Part shown: one piece after another, positions 1 to 5,369 of the stretch | Position numbering within the stretch: position 1 is the stretch's first letter | How the letters are laid out: each line of letters opens with the position of its first letter | Assembly (NCBI GenBank): GCA_017503885.1 | Contig: JAFVSF010000125.1 | Location: forward strand, 1-9,210 | Length of the DNA: 9,210 nt | Source: Clostridia bacterium | GTDB taxonomy: Bacteria > Bacillota > Clostridia > Christensenellales > Borkfalkiaceae | Reading direction: 5' to 3' | The notes under the pieces: generated by a model | What the model was told of the DNA's origin: nothing | What the model saw: the letters and a program-made list of their open reading frames with translations, nothing else | Databases searched by the model: none | Program-made: the position numbers and the translations under genes

Positions 1-6
1 ACGTAT

Positions 7-152
7 GACTGATTAAATTTAAAGGGTTAGATACGAGCAAGACGGGATTTTTGCGAGATTTTTGCAAGGGAATTACCTTGTTGGTAATCGGAATTGCAAA
101 AAGCCGTAAAAGGACTAGTATTGCGAAATAGATAAACCTTTAAATATCAGTC
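7..152. repeat. Nested imperfect inverted repeat, non-coding, about 146 bp
   Basis: The outer arms GACTGAT (7-13) and ATCAGTC (146-152) are followed inward by ATTTAAAGGGTT (17-28) against AACCTTTAAAT (135-145), with one bulged base. Further in, ACGG (42-45) can pair with CCGT (104-107) and TTTTTGC (48-54) with GCAAAAA (96-102). A central hairpin ATTACC-TTGTT-GGTAAT spans 72-88. An 11-bp near-tandem repeat (GATTTTTGCGA then GATTTTTGCAA, 46-67) offers a second register for the inner stem. No open frame of useful length crosses it, and no T-tract follows it in a form that would make it a classic terminator. It lies just downstream of the acyltransferase gene read leftward, so it could be a folded 3' untranslated region, a MITE-like element or a structured RNA. 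Its full extent may run past the window edge. Confidence 0.55.
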
Positions 153-175
153 ACGAGTTGTGATAGAGCCATTTT

Positions 176-1303
176 TCATTCACTAATTTCTTTTAAAAAA
201 GTCTTTCTATGCTTAATTGTTTGATGAGGAACGTTTTTCCACTGCTGTAAAACGTCTAAATTGGTAGTTAGCATTGGATTGCCAACGATATCGGTTATAC
301 CATCTTTGACGACGTTTGTCCAAATTCTATTTATAATCATAGCGTTAGCACCTTTTCTTCTATAGTCTGGATGCACGCCAACTATACAAAGTTCTAGTGC
401 CTTTGGTTTAGAAATGACTCTTTTTAAACCAATAGCACTTCTTAATAGACTCCCCCTGTGTTTTTGAAGGACTTTTGCTATCGATGGAATTGCAATACCA
501 AAGGCAATTACTTTATCTGTCTTTTTATCAATAATAACGGAATAGTATTTGTCGTTTATTACGCTAGCAAATTGTTTTAAAACACTTTTCTTAACCTTTC
601 CTACTATATCTACGTAACCGTCAATATCTTTGTAAGCAGAGTTGTAGCAATCAAAAAATTTATCGCCGTAATTTTTAATCAACTGTTTTAAAGTCAAGGT
701 TTCTGCTATGTCCTCAAATCCGTACCTTGATTGCACCATATCAGCGAGTTTTTTATACCTAGGATCTAATGTCGGCACGTTAAATCTATATTCAACCCAC
801 TCGTTTTCGGACTTATAGCCTAGTTTTTCTAAAATTTCAACGTAATATGGGTAACTATAATTGGTAGCGTAAGTAGAAAGTTGGTCAAACCCATCGGTAA
901 GCATTCCCTCCCTGTCGGTATCATTAAAACCCCACGGTCCGTGTATGGTTTCCATACCGTTTTCCTTGCCAAAATCTTCAACTGCTTTTAAAAGTGCACG
1001 TGCAACTTCCAAGTCGTTTATAAAGTCAATTCTAGAAAATCTAACGCTTTTAGTGTTGAATTTTTTATTGCTTTCGTGCACGATTATCCCAGCAATTCTT
1101 CCCACTATTTTACCATCTTTCTCGGCTAAAAAACACCTAACTTCACACCCCTCGGCAGAAAAATTCTTGTTCTTATTTTTCATATTTACGTCGTCGACAA
1201 TAAACGACGGTACGTAATAAGGGTTGCCTTTATATAATAGAATTGGAAACCTTGCAAATTTTTTCATTTGTTTTCTAGTTTTCGCCTCAAAAACGTTTAC
1301 CAT
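176..1303 (-). CDS. GNAT-fold acyltransferase-like protein, YghO/bCerS-like
   Basis: This 375-aa soluble protein looks like a large GNAT-family acyl-CoA acyltransferase. The N-terminal KGNPYYVPSF (25-34) is the entry motif of the long GNAT relatives often called YghO-like or bCerS-like. FLAEKDGKIVGRI (58-70) looks like a GNAT central strand. GPWGF (122-126), GFDQLSTYATNYSYPYY (138-154) and LGY (161-163) form a family-type conserved block. The acyl-CoA binding motif A is seen near the C-terminus as VGVHPDYRRKGAN (308-320), fitting the R/Q-x-x-G-x-G/A loop. The ATG follows a strong AGGTGGGGGAG ribosome site and a clear promoter at 1331-1359, so it is transcribed on its own. The assignment to the GNAT fold is firm. 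Substrate is not visible: family relatives include bacterial ceramide synthases, but nothing here shows a sphingolipid pathway. Confidence 0.8.
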   Translation of the reverse strand: MVNVFEAKTRKQMKKFARFPILLYKGNPYYVPSFIVDDVNMKNKNKNFSAEGCEVRCFLAEKDGKIVGRIAGIIVHESNKKFNTKSVRFSRIDFINDLEVARALLKAVEDFGKENGMETIHGPWGFNDTDREGMLTDGFDQLSTYATNYSYPYYVEILEKLGYKSENEWVEYRFNVPTLDPRYKKLADMVQSRYGFEDIAETLTLKQLIKNYGDKFFDCYNSAYKDIDGYVDIVGKVKKSVLKQFASVINDKYYSVIIDKKTDKVIAFGIAIPSIAKVLQKHRGSLLRSAIGLKRVISKPKALELCIVGVHPDYRRKGANAMIINRIWTNVVKDGITDIVGNPMLTTNLDVLQQWKNVPHQTIKHRKTFLKEISE

Positions 1304-1330
1304 AACTCCCCCACCTTTTTCGTGGAAATT

Positions 1331-1359
1331 ATTGTATCACGATTTTATAAATTATGCAA
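1331..1359 (-). promoter_or_regulatory. Sigma-A promoter of the GNAT-like gene
   Basis: On the minus strand TTGCAT (1359-1354), a 17-bp spacer and TACAAT (1336-1331) match the vegetative consensus well. Transcription would start near 1324, giving a leader of about 20 nt that ends in the AGGTGGGGGAG ribosome site of the gene starting at 1303. It lies in the gap after the 40-aa small gene, so the acyltransferase need not depend on upstream read-through. Confidence 0.7.
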
Positions 1360-1364
1360 CAACA

Positions 1365-1487
1365 TCAATCCTCTTTTTCCTTGGGCACAATAGCTTTTAG
1401 CGGTTTTTCGTCTTTTAACGACATAATATAATTTTCATAATCTTTTTCCGTCATTTTCATAACGGGATGTTTTTTCTTTTTACTCAT
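1365..1487 (-). CDS. Small basic protein, 40 aa, unknown function
   Basis: An ATG at 1487 opens a 40-aa frame beginning MSKKKKHPVMKM and ending VPKEKED before TGA. It is preceded by GGAGG with a 9-nt spacer (TTTTTATTT). The protein is rich in Lys and Glu, has no cysteine, no membrane segment and no signal peptide, and is probably soluble and highly charged. I do not recognise a family. The ribosome site lies entirely inside the 3' arm of the terminator hairpin at 1492-1533, so an mRNA reading through from the operon upstream would bury it. The promoter of the next gene starts just 6 bp after its stop. The good spacing and lack of any competing frame favour a real gene, but a chance frame after a GGAGG-containing terminator is possible. 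Confidence 0.55.
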   Translation of the reverse strand: MSKKKKHPVMKMTEKDYENYIMSLKDEKPLKAIVPKEKED

Positions 1488-1491
1488 AAAT

Positions 1492-1533
1492 AAAAACCTC
1501 CGTTTTATGATTTTGCCACAAACGGAGGTTTTT
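1492..1533 (-). terminator. Bidirectional intrinsic terminator, 14-bp stem
   Basis: AAAAACCTCCGTTT (1492-1505) and AAACGGAGGTTTTT (1520-1533) are perfect reverse complements around a 14-nt loop. On the minus strand the stem begins 3 nt after the stop of the QueG-like gene and ends in TTTTTATTT. On the plus strand it ends in TTTTTT, so it can act both ways. It closes the leftward operon that starts near 4793. Its minus-strand 3' arm contains the GGAGG that serves the 40-aa gene. Confidence 0.85.
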
Positions 1534-1536
1534 TAT

Positions 1537-2211
1537 TCAATTCAATCTATTTTTAGGACAAACTTTTATGCAAATACCACAAACTGCCCCTCTACCAATA
1601 TCTTTATAAGTCTTCATATTTGCAGAGCATTTTTCAGCTGAAAAGAAATCTTCTCTATTCATCCCAACCTCAAAATTGATACCTGATATTGCACCTGCAG
1701 GACAAGCCTTTTTGCATATATCACAATCTCCACAACCATCTTTGATAATTTCTCTTTGTCTTTCTAACGGCATATCTGTAAGCACTGTAGCAAGTCTTAC
1801 TTTACTACCAAACTCTTTTGTATATAACAAGGCGTTTTTACCTATATAACCAAGCCCCGACAAACAAGCACCCGTTTTATGAGCAAAAACCCCTCTATAA
1901 GCCGATTTATCTTCATTTGTTGACTGTGAAGCAGCGATTGGAAATGCGTTGTAACCTTGACTTTCAATAAAGCGTACTGCATCTAAACAAAGACTATCAA
2001 GTTTTGCGTTTACTGCTCTATAATGTTGAAAATATGACATACTAGGTCTATTTTCAATAGTCTTTAAAACAGAATCTGAAAGCTTATAAACGAGGGTTAC
2101 GGCGTATACTAATTCGGGTTGATTTTCTATTGGGCTTTTTCCTATATTGGAAAACCCTACTAGGCTTGCACCCTCTTTAGTTAAAAGTTCGGTCAATTTA
2201 TCCTCAAACAT
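1537..2211 (-). CDS. Short QueG-like double 4Fe-4S protein
   Basis: This 224-aa cytoplasmic protein resembles the core of epoxyqueuosine reductase, the cobalamin- and 4Fe-4S-dependent enzyme that finishes queuosine in tRNA. Residues 109-149 carry the QueG-like stretch with SGLGYIGKNALL (118-129) and VLTDMPL (143-149). The first cluster is C160xxC163xxC166xxxC170-P. The second is formed by C211xxC214xxxC218-P, with C195 as the likely fourth ligand. At 224 aa it is much shorter than E. coli-type QueG (around 380 aa) and has no C-terminal HEAT-repeat extension. The ATG follows dtd by 1 bp, and its GAGGTG ribosome site is the last two codons of dtd. No queC/D/E/F or tgt gene is nearby. The double-cluster family is sure; queuosine function is only likely, since short relatives are often merely labelled QueG. 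Confidence 0.75.
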   Translation of the reverse strand: MFEDKLTELLTKEGASLVGFSNIGKSPIENQPELVYAVTLVYKLSDSVLKTIENRPSMSYFQHYRAVNAKLDSLCLDAVRFIESQGYNAFPIAASQSTNEDKSAYRGVFAHKTGACLSGLGYIGKNALLYTKEFGSKVRLATVLTDMPLERQREIIKDGCGDCDICKKACPAGAISGINFEVGMNREDFFSAEKCSANMKTYKDIGRGAVCGICIKVCPKNRLN

Positions 2212-2212
2212 T

Positions 2213-2650
2213 TTACACCTCGTAAATTATAGTAACTGGTCCTTGATTTTTTTGTTCAATAGTCATATCTGCACCGAACACGCCAAGTTTAACCTCAAGC
2301 CCTTGCTCTCTTAATTTTTCAGCACAATAAAGGTATATCTCGTTTGCACCATCGGGACGCATTGCAGAAGAAAAACTTGGTCTATTCCCCTTTAACACGT
2401 CTGCTATAAGAGTAAATTGCGAAACGAACAAAACGCTACCACCCACGTCTTTAAGACCTAAATTCATCTTTCCGTTTTCATCTTCAAAAACTCTGAGTCC
2501 ACCTATCTTTTTAGCAAGAAAATCTGCCTTTTCTTTGTCGTCACCCTCGGCTACGCCAAAATACACGACAAAACCCAAACCAATTTGTGAAATCAAATCT
2601 CCACCAACGCTTAACTTAGCCTCGGTAACCCTTTGAACTACAGCCTTCAT
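2213..2650 (-). CDS. dtd: D-aminoacyl-tRNA deacylase
   Basis: The 145-aa product is a full-length DTD, the homodimeric cytoplasmic enzyme that hydrolyses D-aminoacyl-tRNA (and mischarged glycyl-tRNA-Ala), keeping D-amino acids out of protein. Visible hallmarks are the N-terminal MKAVVQRV, the SQFTL motif (77-81) of the active site, RPSF (90-93) and the cross-subunit NQGPVT (135-140) holding the Gly-cisPro pair that rejects L-amino acids. Most relatives have NDGPVT or NSGPVT here; the Gln is a mild variant. The ATG directly abuts the stop of the CPBP gene (TAAATG), with AGAGGA as ribosome site inside that gene, so it is probably translationally coupled. In many Firmicutes dtd follows relA; that partner is absent here. 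Confidence 0.95.
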   Translation of the reverse strand: MKAVVQRVTEAKLSVGGDLISQIGLGFVVYFGVAEGDDKEKADFLAKKIGGLRVFEDENGKMNLGLKDVGGSVLFVSQFTLIADVLKGNRPSFSSAMRPDGANEIYLYCAEKLREQGLEVKLGVFGADMTIEQKNQGPVTIIYEV

Positions 2651-3487
2651 TTACTTTTCCTCTAAACTTTGTTCCACCCTATTTAAATTCCAATCATCAT
2701 AGACGAGAGAAAAATCTTTTTTTATAAAAATTATAATGATAAATACACCCAACACTATTGAACTTAAAAGTGTCCAAATAACGTTTTCCATTGTCCAAAG
2801 CACGCCGATTGCCAAACCCTCGCCAAGTAGAAAACCACCGAAATCGAATATGGCGTGAAAAATTATTGGCAAATAAATATTTCCACTGACAATTAAGGCA
2901 AAACCACAAACGAGACCTATTAAAAATGAATATCCTACTTGCAAAAATACGGCAGGAGAAAATCCACTTAACAAGTTAAACAGGTGCAATGCCCCAAACA
3001 ATGCAGAACTTATTACAACAGCCCAAAACAAGCCTTTTTTATCTCTTGAACACTTATACGCACATAACGGCAACAAGCATCCTCTATACGTAATTTCTTC
3101 TAAAATTCCTATTGAAAGGCAAAATAAAAAGTAAGTTAAAAATTGCAAAAATGTGCCGTTAATCGACATATTGCCCATTATTAGAGGAACAAATGGCAAA
3201 TTATTTAGCATAACCAAAAAAGCAGGGAGCGTTAGCAAATACGCCTTCACTTTACCTTTGCTTATCTTAAACATATTACTAAAGCCGAACTGAAATATTA
3301 GATAAACAGGCAGTACGGCACAAAGCGTTTTTAGCAAAAAGGCAACCGTCCATTCAACCTCTTTTGCCCCACCTAAAAGGTTAGATACCCATACGTACGG
3401 GACAGACGCTGCTCCTACACCGTATAAAAGTATAGTAACAATCATACTGACCGTATCTTTTTTTGCACTTTTTTCAAGATTCGTCAT
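2651..3487 (-). CDS. CPBP-family intramembrane glutamic protease
   Basis: This 278-aa multi-pass membrane protein has the three conserved CPBP (Abi/Rce1-type) motifs: E130-E131 with R135 in GILEEITYRG, H168 in FGALH (164-168), and H211 with D215 in IFHAIFD (209-215). These residues form the catalytic Glu/His site of the Rce1-like fold, so the protein looks active. Hydrophobic segments run at roughly 14-35, 46-70, 83-105, 113-130, 153-172, 176-202, 203-222 and 236-256, and the tail is short and acidic. The ATG overlaps the stop of the Nudix gene as ATGA, a coupling arrangement. Family members process prenylated proteins in eukaryotes and act in peptide/bacteriocin immunity or processing in bacteria. 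There is no bacteriocin or prenyl gene nearby, so the substrate is unknown. Confidence 0.9.
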   Translation of the reverse strand: MTNLEKSAKKDTVSMIVTILLYGVGAASVPYVWVSNLLGGAKEVEWTVAFLLKTLCAVLPVYLIFQFGFSNMFKISKGKVKAYLLTLPAFLVMLNNLPFVPLIMGNMSINGTFLQFLTYFLFCLSIGILEEITYRGCLLPLCAYKCSRDKKGLFWAVVISSALFGALHLFNLLSGFSPAVFLQVGYSFLIGLVCGFALIVSGNIYLPIIFHAIFDFGGFLLGEGLAIGVLWTMENVIWTLLSSIVLGVFIIIIFIKKDFSLVYDDWNLNRVEQSLEEK

Positions 3488-4011
3488 ATTTTCATCCCAC
3501 TTTTATACCATAAAAGGGCAATCAACGTCTTTGCGTCGACTATCTCCCCTTTTTCCATCATCTTATAAACCTCGCCTATGTCCACCCACTCTGAAGTTAA
3601 ATCTTCAGTATCGTCAAAATCCAACTTGCCCTCTTCAAACTTATCGGCAAAAAATATGCCTATAACCTCATCAGTATAACCTGGTGTAGGATAAATTTCA
3701 GTTATTTTTCTTAAATTAAGGGGTATGAGCCCAGTCTCTTCTTCTAACTCTCGCTTTGCTGTTACTGAAAAATCTTCACCTTTATCTCGTTTGCCTGCAG
3801 GTATTTCGTAAATATCTTTGCCATAAGCGTATCTAAATTGCTTTTCAAGTAAAACCTTGCCGTCTTTTACAGCGAGAACACAAGCACCACCCGAATGCGA
3901 TATAATTTCCCTATAAGTTTCCACGCCACGCTCGGTCAACACTTTATCCTTTCTAAGTTTAACTACAACTCCGTCGTAAATTTGTTCAGTTGCAATTTTC
4001 TTCTCACTCAT
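3484..4011 (-). CDS. Nudix hydrolase, ADP-ribose pyrophosphatase type
   Basis: A 175-aa cytoplasmic Nudix enzyme with a complete Nudix box at 73-95: G73, E79, R87-E88-L89, E91-E92 and G94-L95 fit G-x5-E-x7-R-E-U-x-E-E-x-G-U exactly, so the divalent-metal site is intact. YPTPGYTDE (107-115), about 12 residues after the box, is the ADP-ribose pyrophosphatase-type signature. The length and the N-terminal beta-rich part (dimerising in NudF/YqkG relatives) agree. The expected reaction is ADP-ribose to AMP plus ribose-5-phosphate. It overlaps the gene upstream and the gene downstream by 4 bp each (ATGA), placing it second in a coupled operon; AGGGG lies 7 nt before the ATG. Other nucleoside diphosphate derivatives cannot be excluded as substrate. 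Confidence 0.9.
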   Translation of the reverse strand: MSEKKIATEQIYDGVVVKLRKDKVLTERGVETYREIISHSGGACVLAVKDGKVLLEKQFRYAYGKDIYEIPAGKRDKGEDFSVTAKRELEEETGLIPLNLRKITEIYPTPGYTDEVIGIFFADKFEEGKLDFDDTEDLTSEWVDIGEVYKMMEKGEIVDAKTLIALLWYKSGMKI

Positions 4012-4793
4012 ACTACAGCCCCTATAATTTTAGATATTTTATCTAGGTTTACGTCTACTTTTTTCGTTTCACGTTTGACATGTTTTAATGCTGTAACTGC
4101 AAGAGTTATTCCTCTTAAATTTCTAGCATTGACGTATTCTTGCAATTCTTCTAATATAAAGGCGAGTTCATCATACGGCTCACGCCCTCTTTTCAAAGTA
4201 TTAGCAATCTCGACAGCCTGCCTTTTAAGTTGCTCAATATATTCGCAGCCTATAACCGTTCTCTGCTTGGTAAACTCTTTTTCTTCAACGGTGTTCGCTT
4301 GTTTTTCAGTTTGTTCTTCTAATGGTATTGATTTTTCTTCCTTAACTTCGTTAAAGCCTTGATTTTCCACCATTGCCTTTGCAAATTTTAAAGCAGTTTG
4401 TTGGAAAGGAATTAAAAATTGCGTCGCAAAGAGAGAGTAACTTCTTTGCTTACCTTCAACCGTTGGAAAATACTCATTACATAAATCTATAATATCAATT
4501 GCCCCACTGTCTATTTCAGATAACACAGCAAATCCTAAAGCCAAGACGTCGACATCACTTTTAGGTAATTTGAAATATCCATTACCCTGAACGTCGTGAG
4601 CAAAACACACGCTTTTTACAGTTTGATAATCAAAGTCCTCGGATACGTGTTTAAAAAGTTCAAACAAAAGAATAGAGTCTGAAATAGAAATTAAAACTTC
4701 AGCTATCTTTTTCTCTGCAACTATAAACTTGGAATTTACGAGATTAGACATCTTTTCGTTAAAATTTTGAATTGATTGATTGCACGTAACCAT
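4008..4793 (-). CDS. Unrecognised two-domain protein, operon leader
   Basis: I do not recognise this 261-aa protein. Residues 1-143 look like a mostly helical domain (SKFIVAEKKIAEVLISISDS at 21-40, then LFELF at 43-47) with a short central VQGNGYFKLPKSDVDVL stretch (68-84). Residues 144-178 are a Glu/Lys/Gln-rich linker. Residues 179-261 form a second helical domain (EYIEQLKRQAVEIANTL at 184-200, ELAFILEELQEYV at 209-221). There is no signal peptide, membrane span or obvious catalytic motif; cysteines at 4, 63, 105 and 183 form no metal-binding pattern. The ATG has TGAGG 5 nt upstream and sits about 70 nt below a good promoter. The start at 4793 is preferred over the internal Met15. Its stop overlaps the Nudix ATG, so it is expressed with the Nudix, CPBP, dtd and QueG-like genes. 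Confidence 0.75.
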   Translation of the reverse strand: MVTCNQSIQNFNEKMSNLVNSKFIVAEKKIAEVLISISDSILLFELFKHVSEDFDYQTVKSVCFAHDVQGNGYFKLPKSDVDVLALGFAVLSEIDSGAIDIIDLCNEYFPTVEGKQRSYSLFATQFLIPFQQTALKFAKAMVENQGFNEVKEEKSIPLEEQTEKQANTVEEKEFTKQRTVIGCEYIEQLKRQAVEIANTLKRGREPYDELAFILEELQEYVNARNLRGITLAVTALKHVKRETKKVDVNLDKISKIIGAVV

Positions 4794-4870
4794 ATAAACC
4801 TCATTAAAAGTTTAAAAACTAACTTATAGACCTACTTGCAGTGTGATTTTTGTGCAAATAGTATAGTTAT

Positions 4871-4899
4871 AGTATATCATATTTTCTATTTTAGCACAA
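4871..4899 (-). promoter_or_regulatory. Sigma-A promoter of the leftward five-gene operon
   Basis: Read leftward, TTGTGC (4899-4894), a 17-bp spacer and TATACT (4876-4871) make a good vegetative promoter. The start would fall near 4864, giving a leader of about 70 nt to the ATG at 4793. A second TATACT-like box lies a little downstream (about 4860-4865), but without a better -35. The -35 box is back to back with that of the rightward promoter, 19 bp away. Confidence 0.65.
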
Positions 4900-4918
4900 T
4901 ATATTTTCGGTAAAACTA

Positions 4919-4947
4919 TTGATTTTTTTTATTTTATTATGTATAAT
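4919..4947 (+). promoter_or_regulatory. Sigma-A promoter of the HPr-like gene
   Basis: TTGATT (4919-4924), a 17-bp spacer and a perfect TATAAT (4942-4947) predict a start near 4954 and a leader of about 128 nt before the ATG at 5082. It diverges from the leftward operon promoter, and the 19 bp between the two -35 boxes could hold a shared operator. I see no cre-like site there. Confidence 0.7.
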
Positions 4948-4958
4948 GTTATAAGTAA

Positions 4959-5000
4959 GAGGTTGGCTGTTTTATCTAGAGATAAAAATATGGCAAACTC
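4959..5000 (+). promoter_or_regulatory. Stem-loop near the 5' end of the HPr-like mRNA
   Basis: TTTTATC (4970-4976) and GATAAAA (4981-4987) form a perfect 7-bp stem with a TAGA loop. GAGGTTGGC (4959-4967) can extend it imperfectly with GCAAACTC (4993-5000). It begins within about 5 nt of the predicted transcript start. It matches no riboswitch class I know and has no terminator tail; a 5' stabilising hairpin is the simplest reading. Confidence 0.35.
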
Positions 5001-5081
5001 TCTAACACAAACGTTAAATTAAAAAAAATAATAGCACGCTAAAAATATAAGGCGTACTTAACAAATTAGGAGGATAAAAAT

Positions 5082-5309
5082 ATGAAATCAGTTAAAATTT
5101 CTCTTCAAATGGCAAGCCAAGTAAAGGCTTTCGTTTCAATCGTACAAAAATATTCTTACGATATCGACCTTCGTAGTGATAGATACGTTGTTGACGCTAA
5201 GTCAATTCTCGGAATTTTCAGTCTTGACCTTTCTAACCCAATCAACGTTGAAATTCACGCTAGCGATTGTGATGACCTTTTACAAGACCTTAAGCAATTT
5301 GAAATTTAA
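5082..5309 (+). CDS. HPr-like protein lacking the active-site His (Crh-like)
   Basis: This 75-aa protein has the HPr fold pattern but not a PTS phosphocarrier active site. Aligning ISLQMASQVKAFVSIV with the HPr GIHARPA region puts Gln13 where HPr has the phosphorylated His15 and Lys15 where it has Arg17. The regulatory Ser46 region is well kept as DAKSILGIFSLDL (38-50), making Ser41 the likely HPr-kinase site. This is the same combination as Bacillus Crh, which acts with CcpA but carries no phosphate for sugar uptake. The helix after the active-site loop is about 3 residues shorter than in HPr. AGGAGG lies 8 nt before the ATG. No ptsI, hprK or ccpA is nearby. A regulatory role is inferred; it could also have lost both functions. 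Confidence 0.8.
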   Translation: MKSVKISLQMASQVKAFVSIVQKYSYDIDLRSDRYVVDAKSILGIFSLDLSNPINVEIHASDCDDLLQDLKQFEI

Positions 5310-5327
5310 TTAGTATTGAAAATAATG

Positions 5328-5362
5328 GGCTAAACTTTTTGTTTAGCCTCGTTTTACCGAGG
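5328..5362 (+). terminator. Hairpin between the HPr-like and DUF4364 genes
   Basis: GGCTAAAC (5328-5335), a TTTTT loop and GTTTAGCC (5341-5348) form an 8-bp stem followed by TCGTTTT, a modest terminator. A second hairpin, CCTCG (5347-5351) with CGAGG (5358-5362), shares its first two bases with the first stem, and its 3' arm covers part of the GAGGAG ribosome site of the next gene. The two cannot both form fully. Partial termination giving more HPr-like than DUF4364 message is the likely effect. Confidence 0.55.
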
Positions 5363-5369
5363 AGAAACC

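Noticed and set aside
26..137. Integron attC site suggested by GTTAGAT in the edge inverted repeat
   Set aside because: The attC core order is RYYYAAC then GTTRRRY. Here GTTAGAT is on the left, no RYYYAAC match is on the right, and no integrase or cassette is present.
145..179. Ten-codon minus-strand frame starting at the ATGA overlap after the GNAT gene
   Set aside because: It is too short to support, has no family match, and runs into the inverted-repeat arm.
945..1217. Plus-strand 90-aa open frame inside the acyltransferase gene
   Set aside because: It is antisense to the GNAT-like gene, hydrophobic by reverse-complement bias, and has no ribosome site. The minus-strand frame has clear family motifs.
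2697..2909. Minus-strand 70-aa frame within the CPBP gene
   Set aside because: It is an out-of-frame shadow of the CPBP membrane protein, rich in Trp, Arg and Phe, without its own ribosome site.
3895..4362. Plus-strand 155-aa frame across the Nudix and leader genes
   Set aside because: It straddles two well-supported minus-strand genes, is Ser/Cys/Phe-rich as antisense frames are, and lacks a ribosome site.
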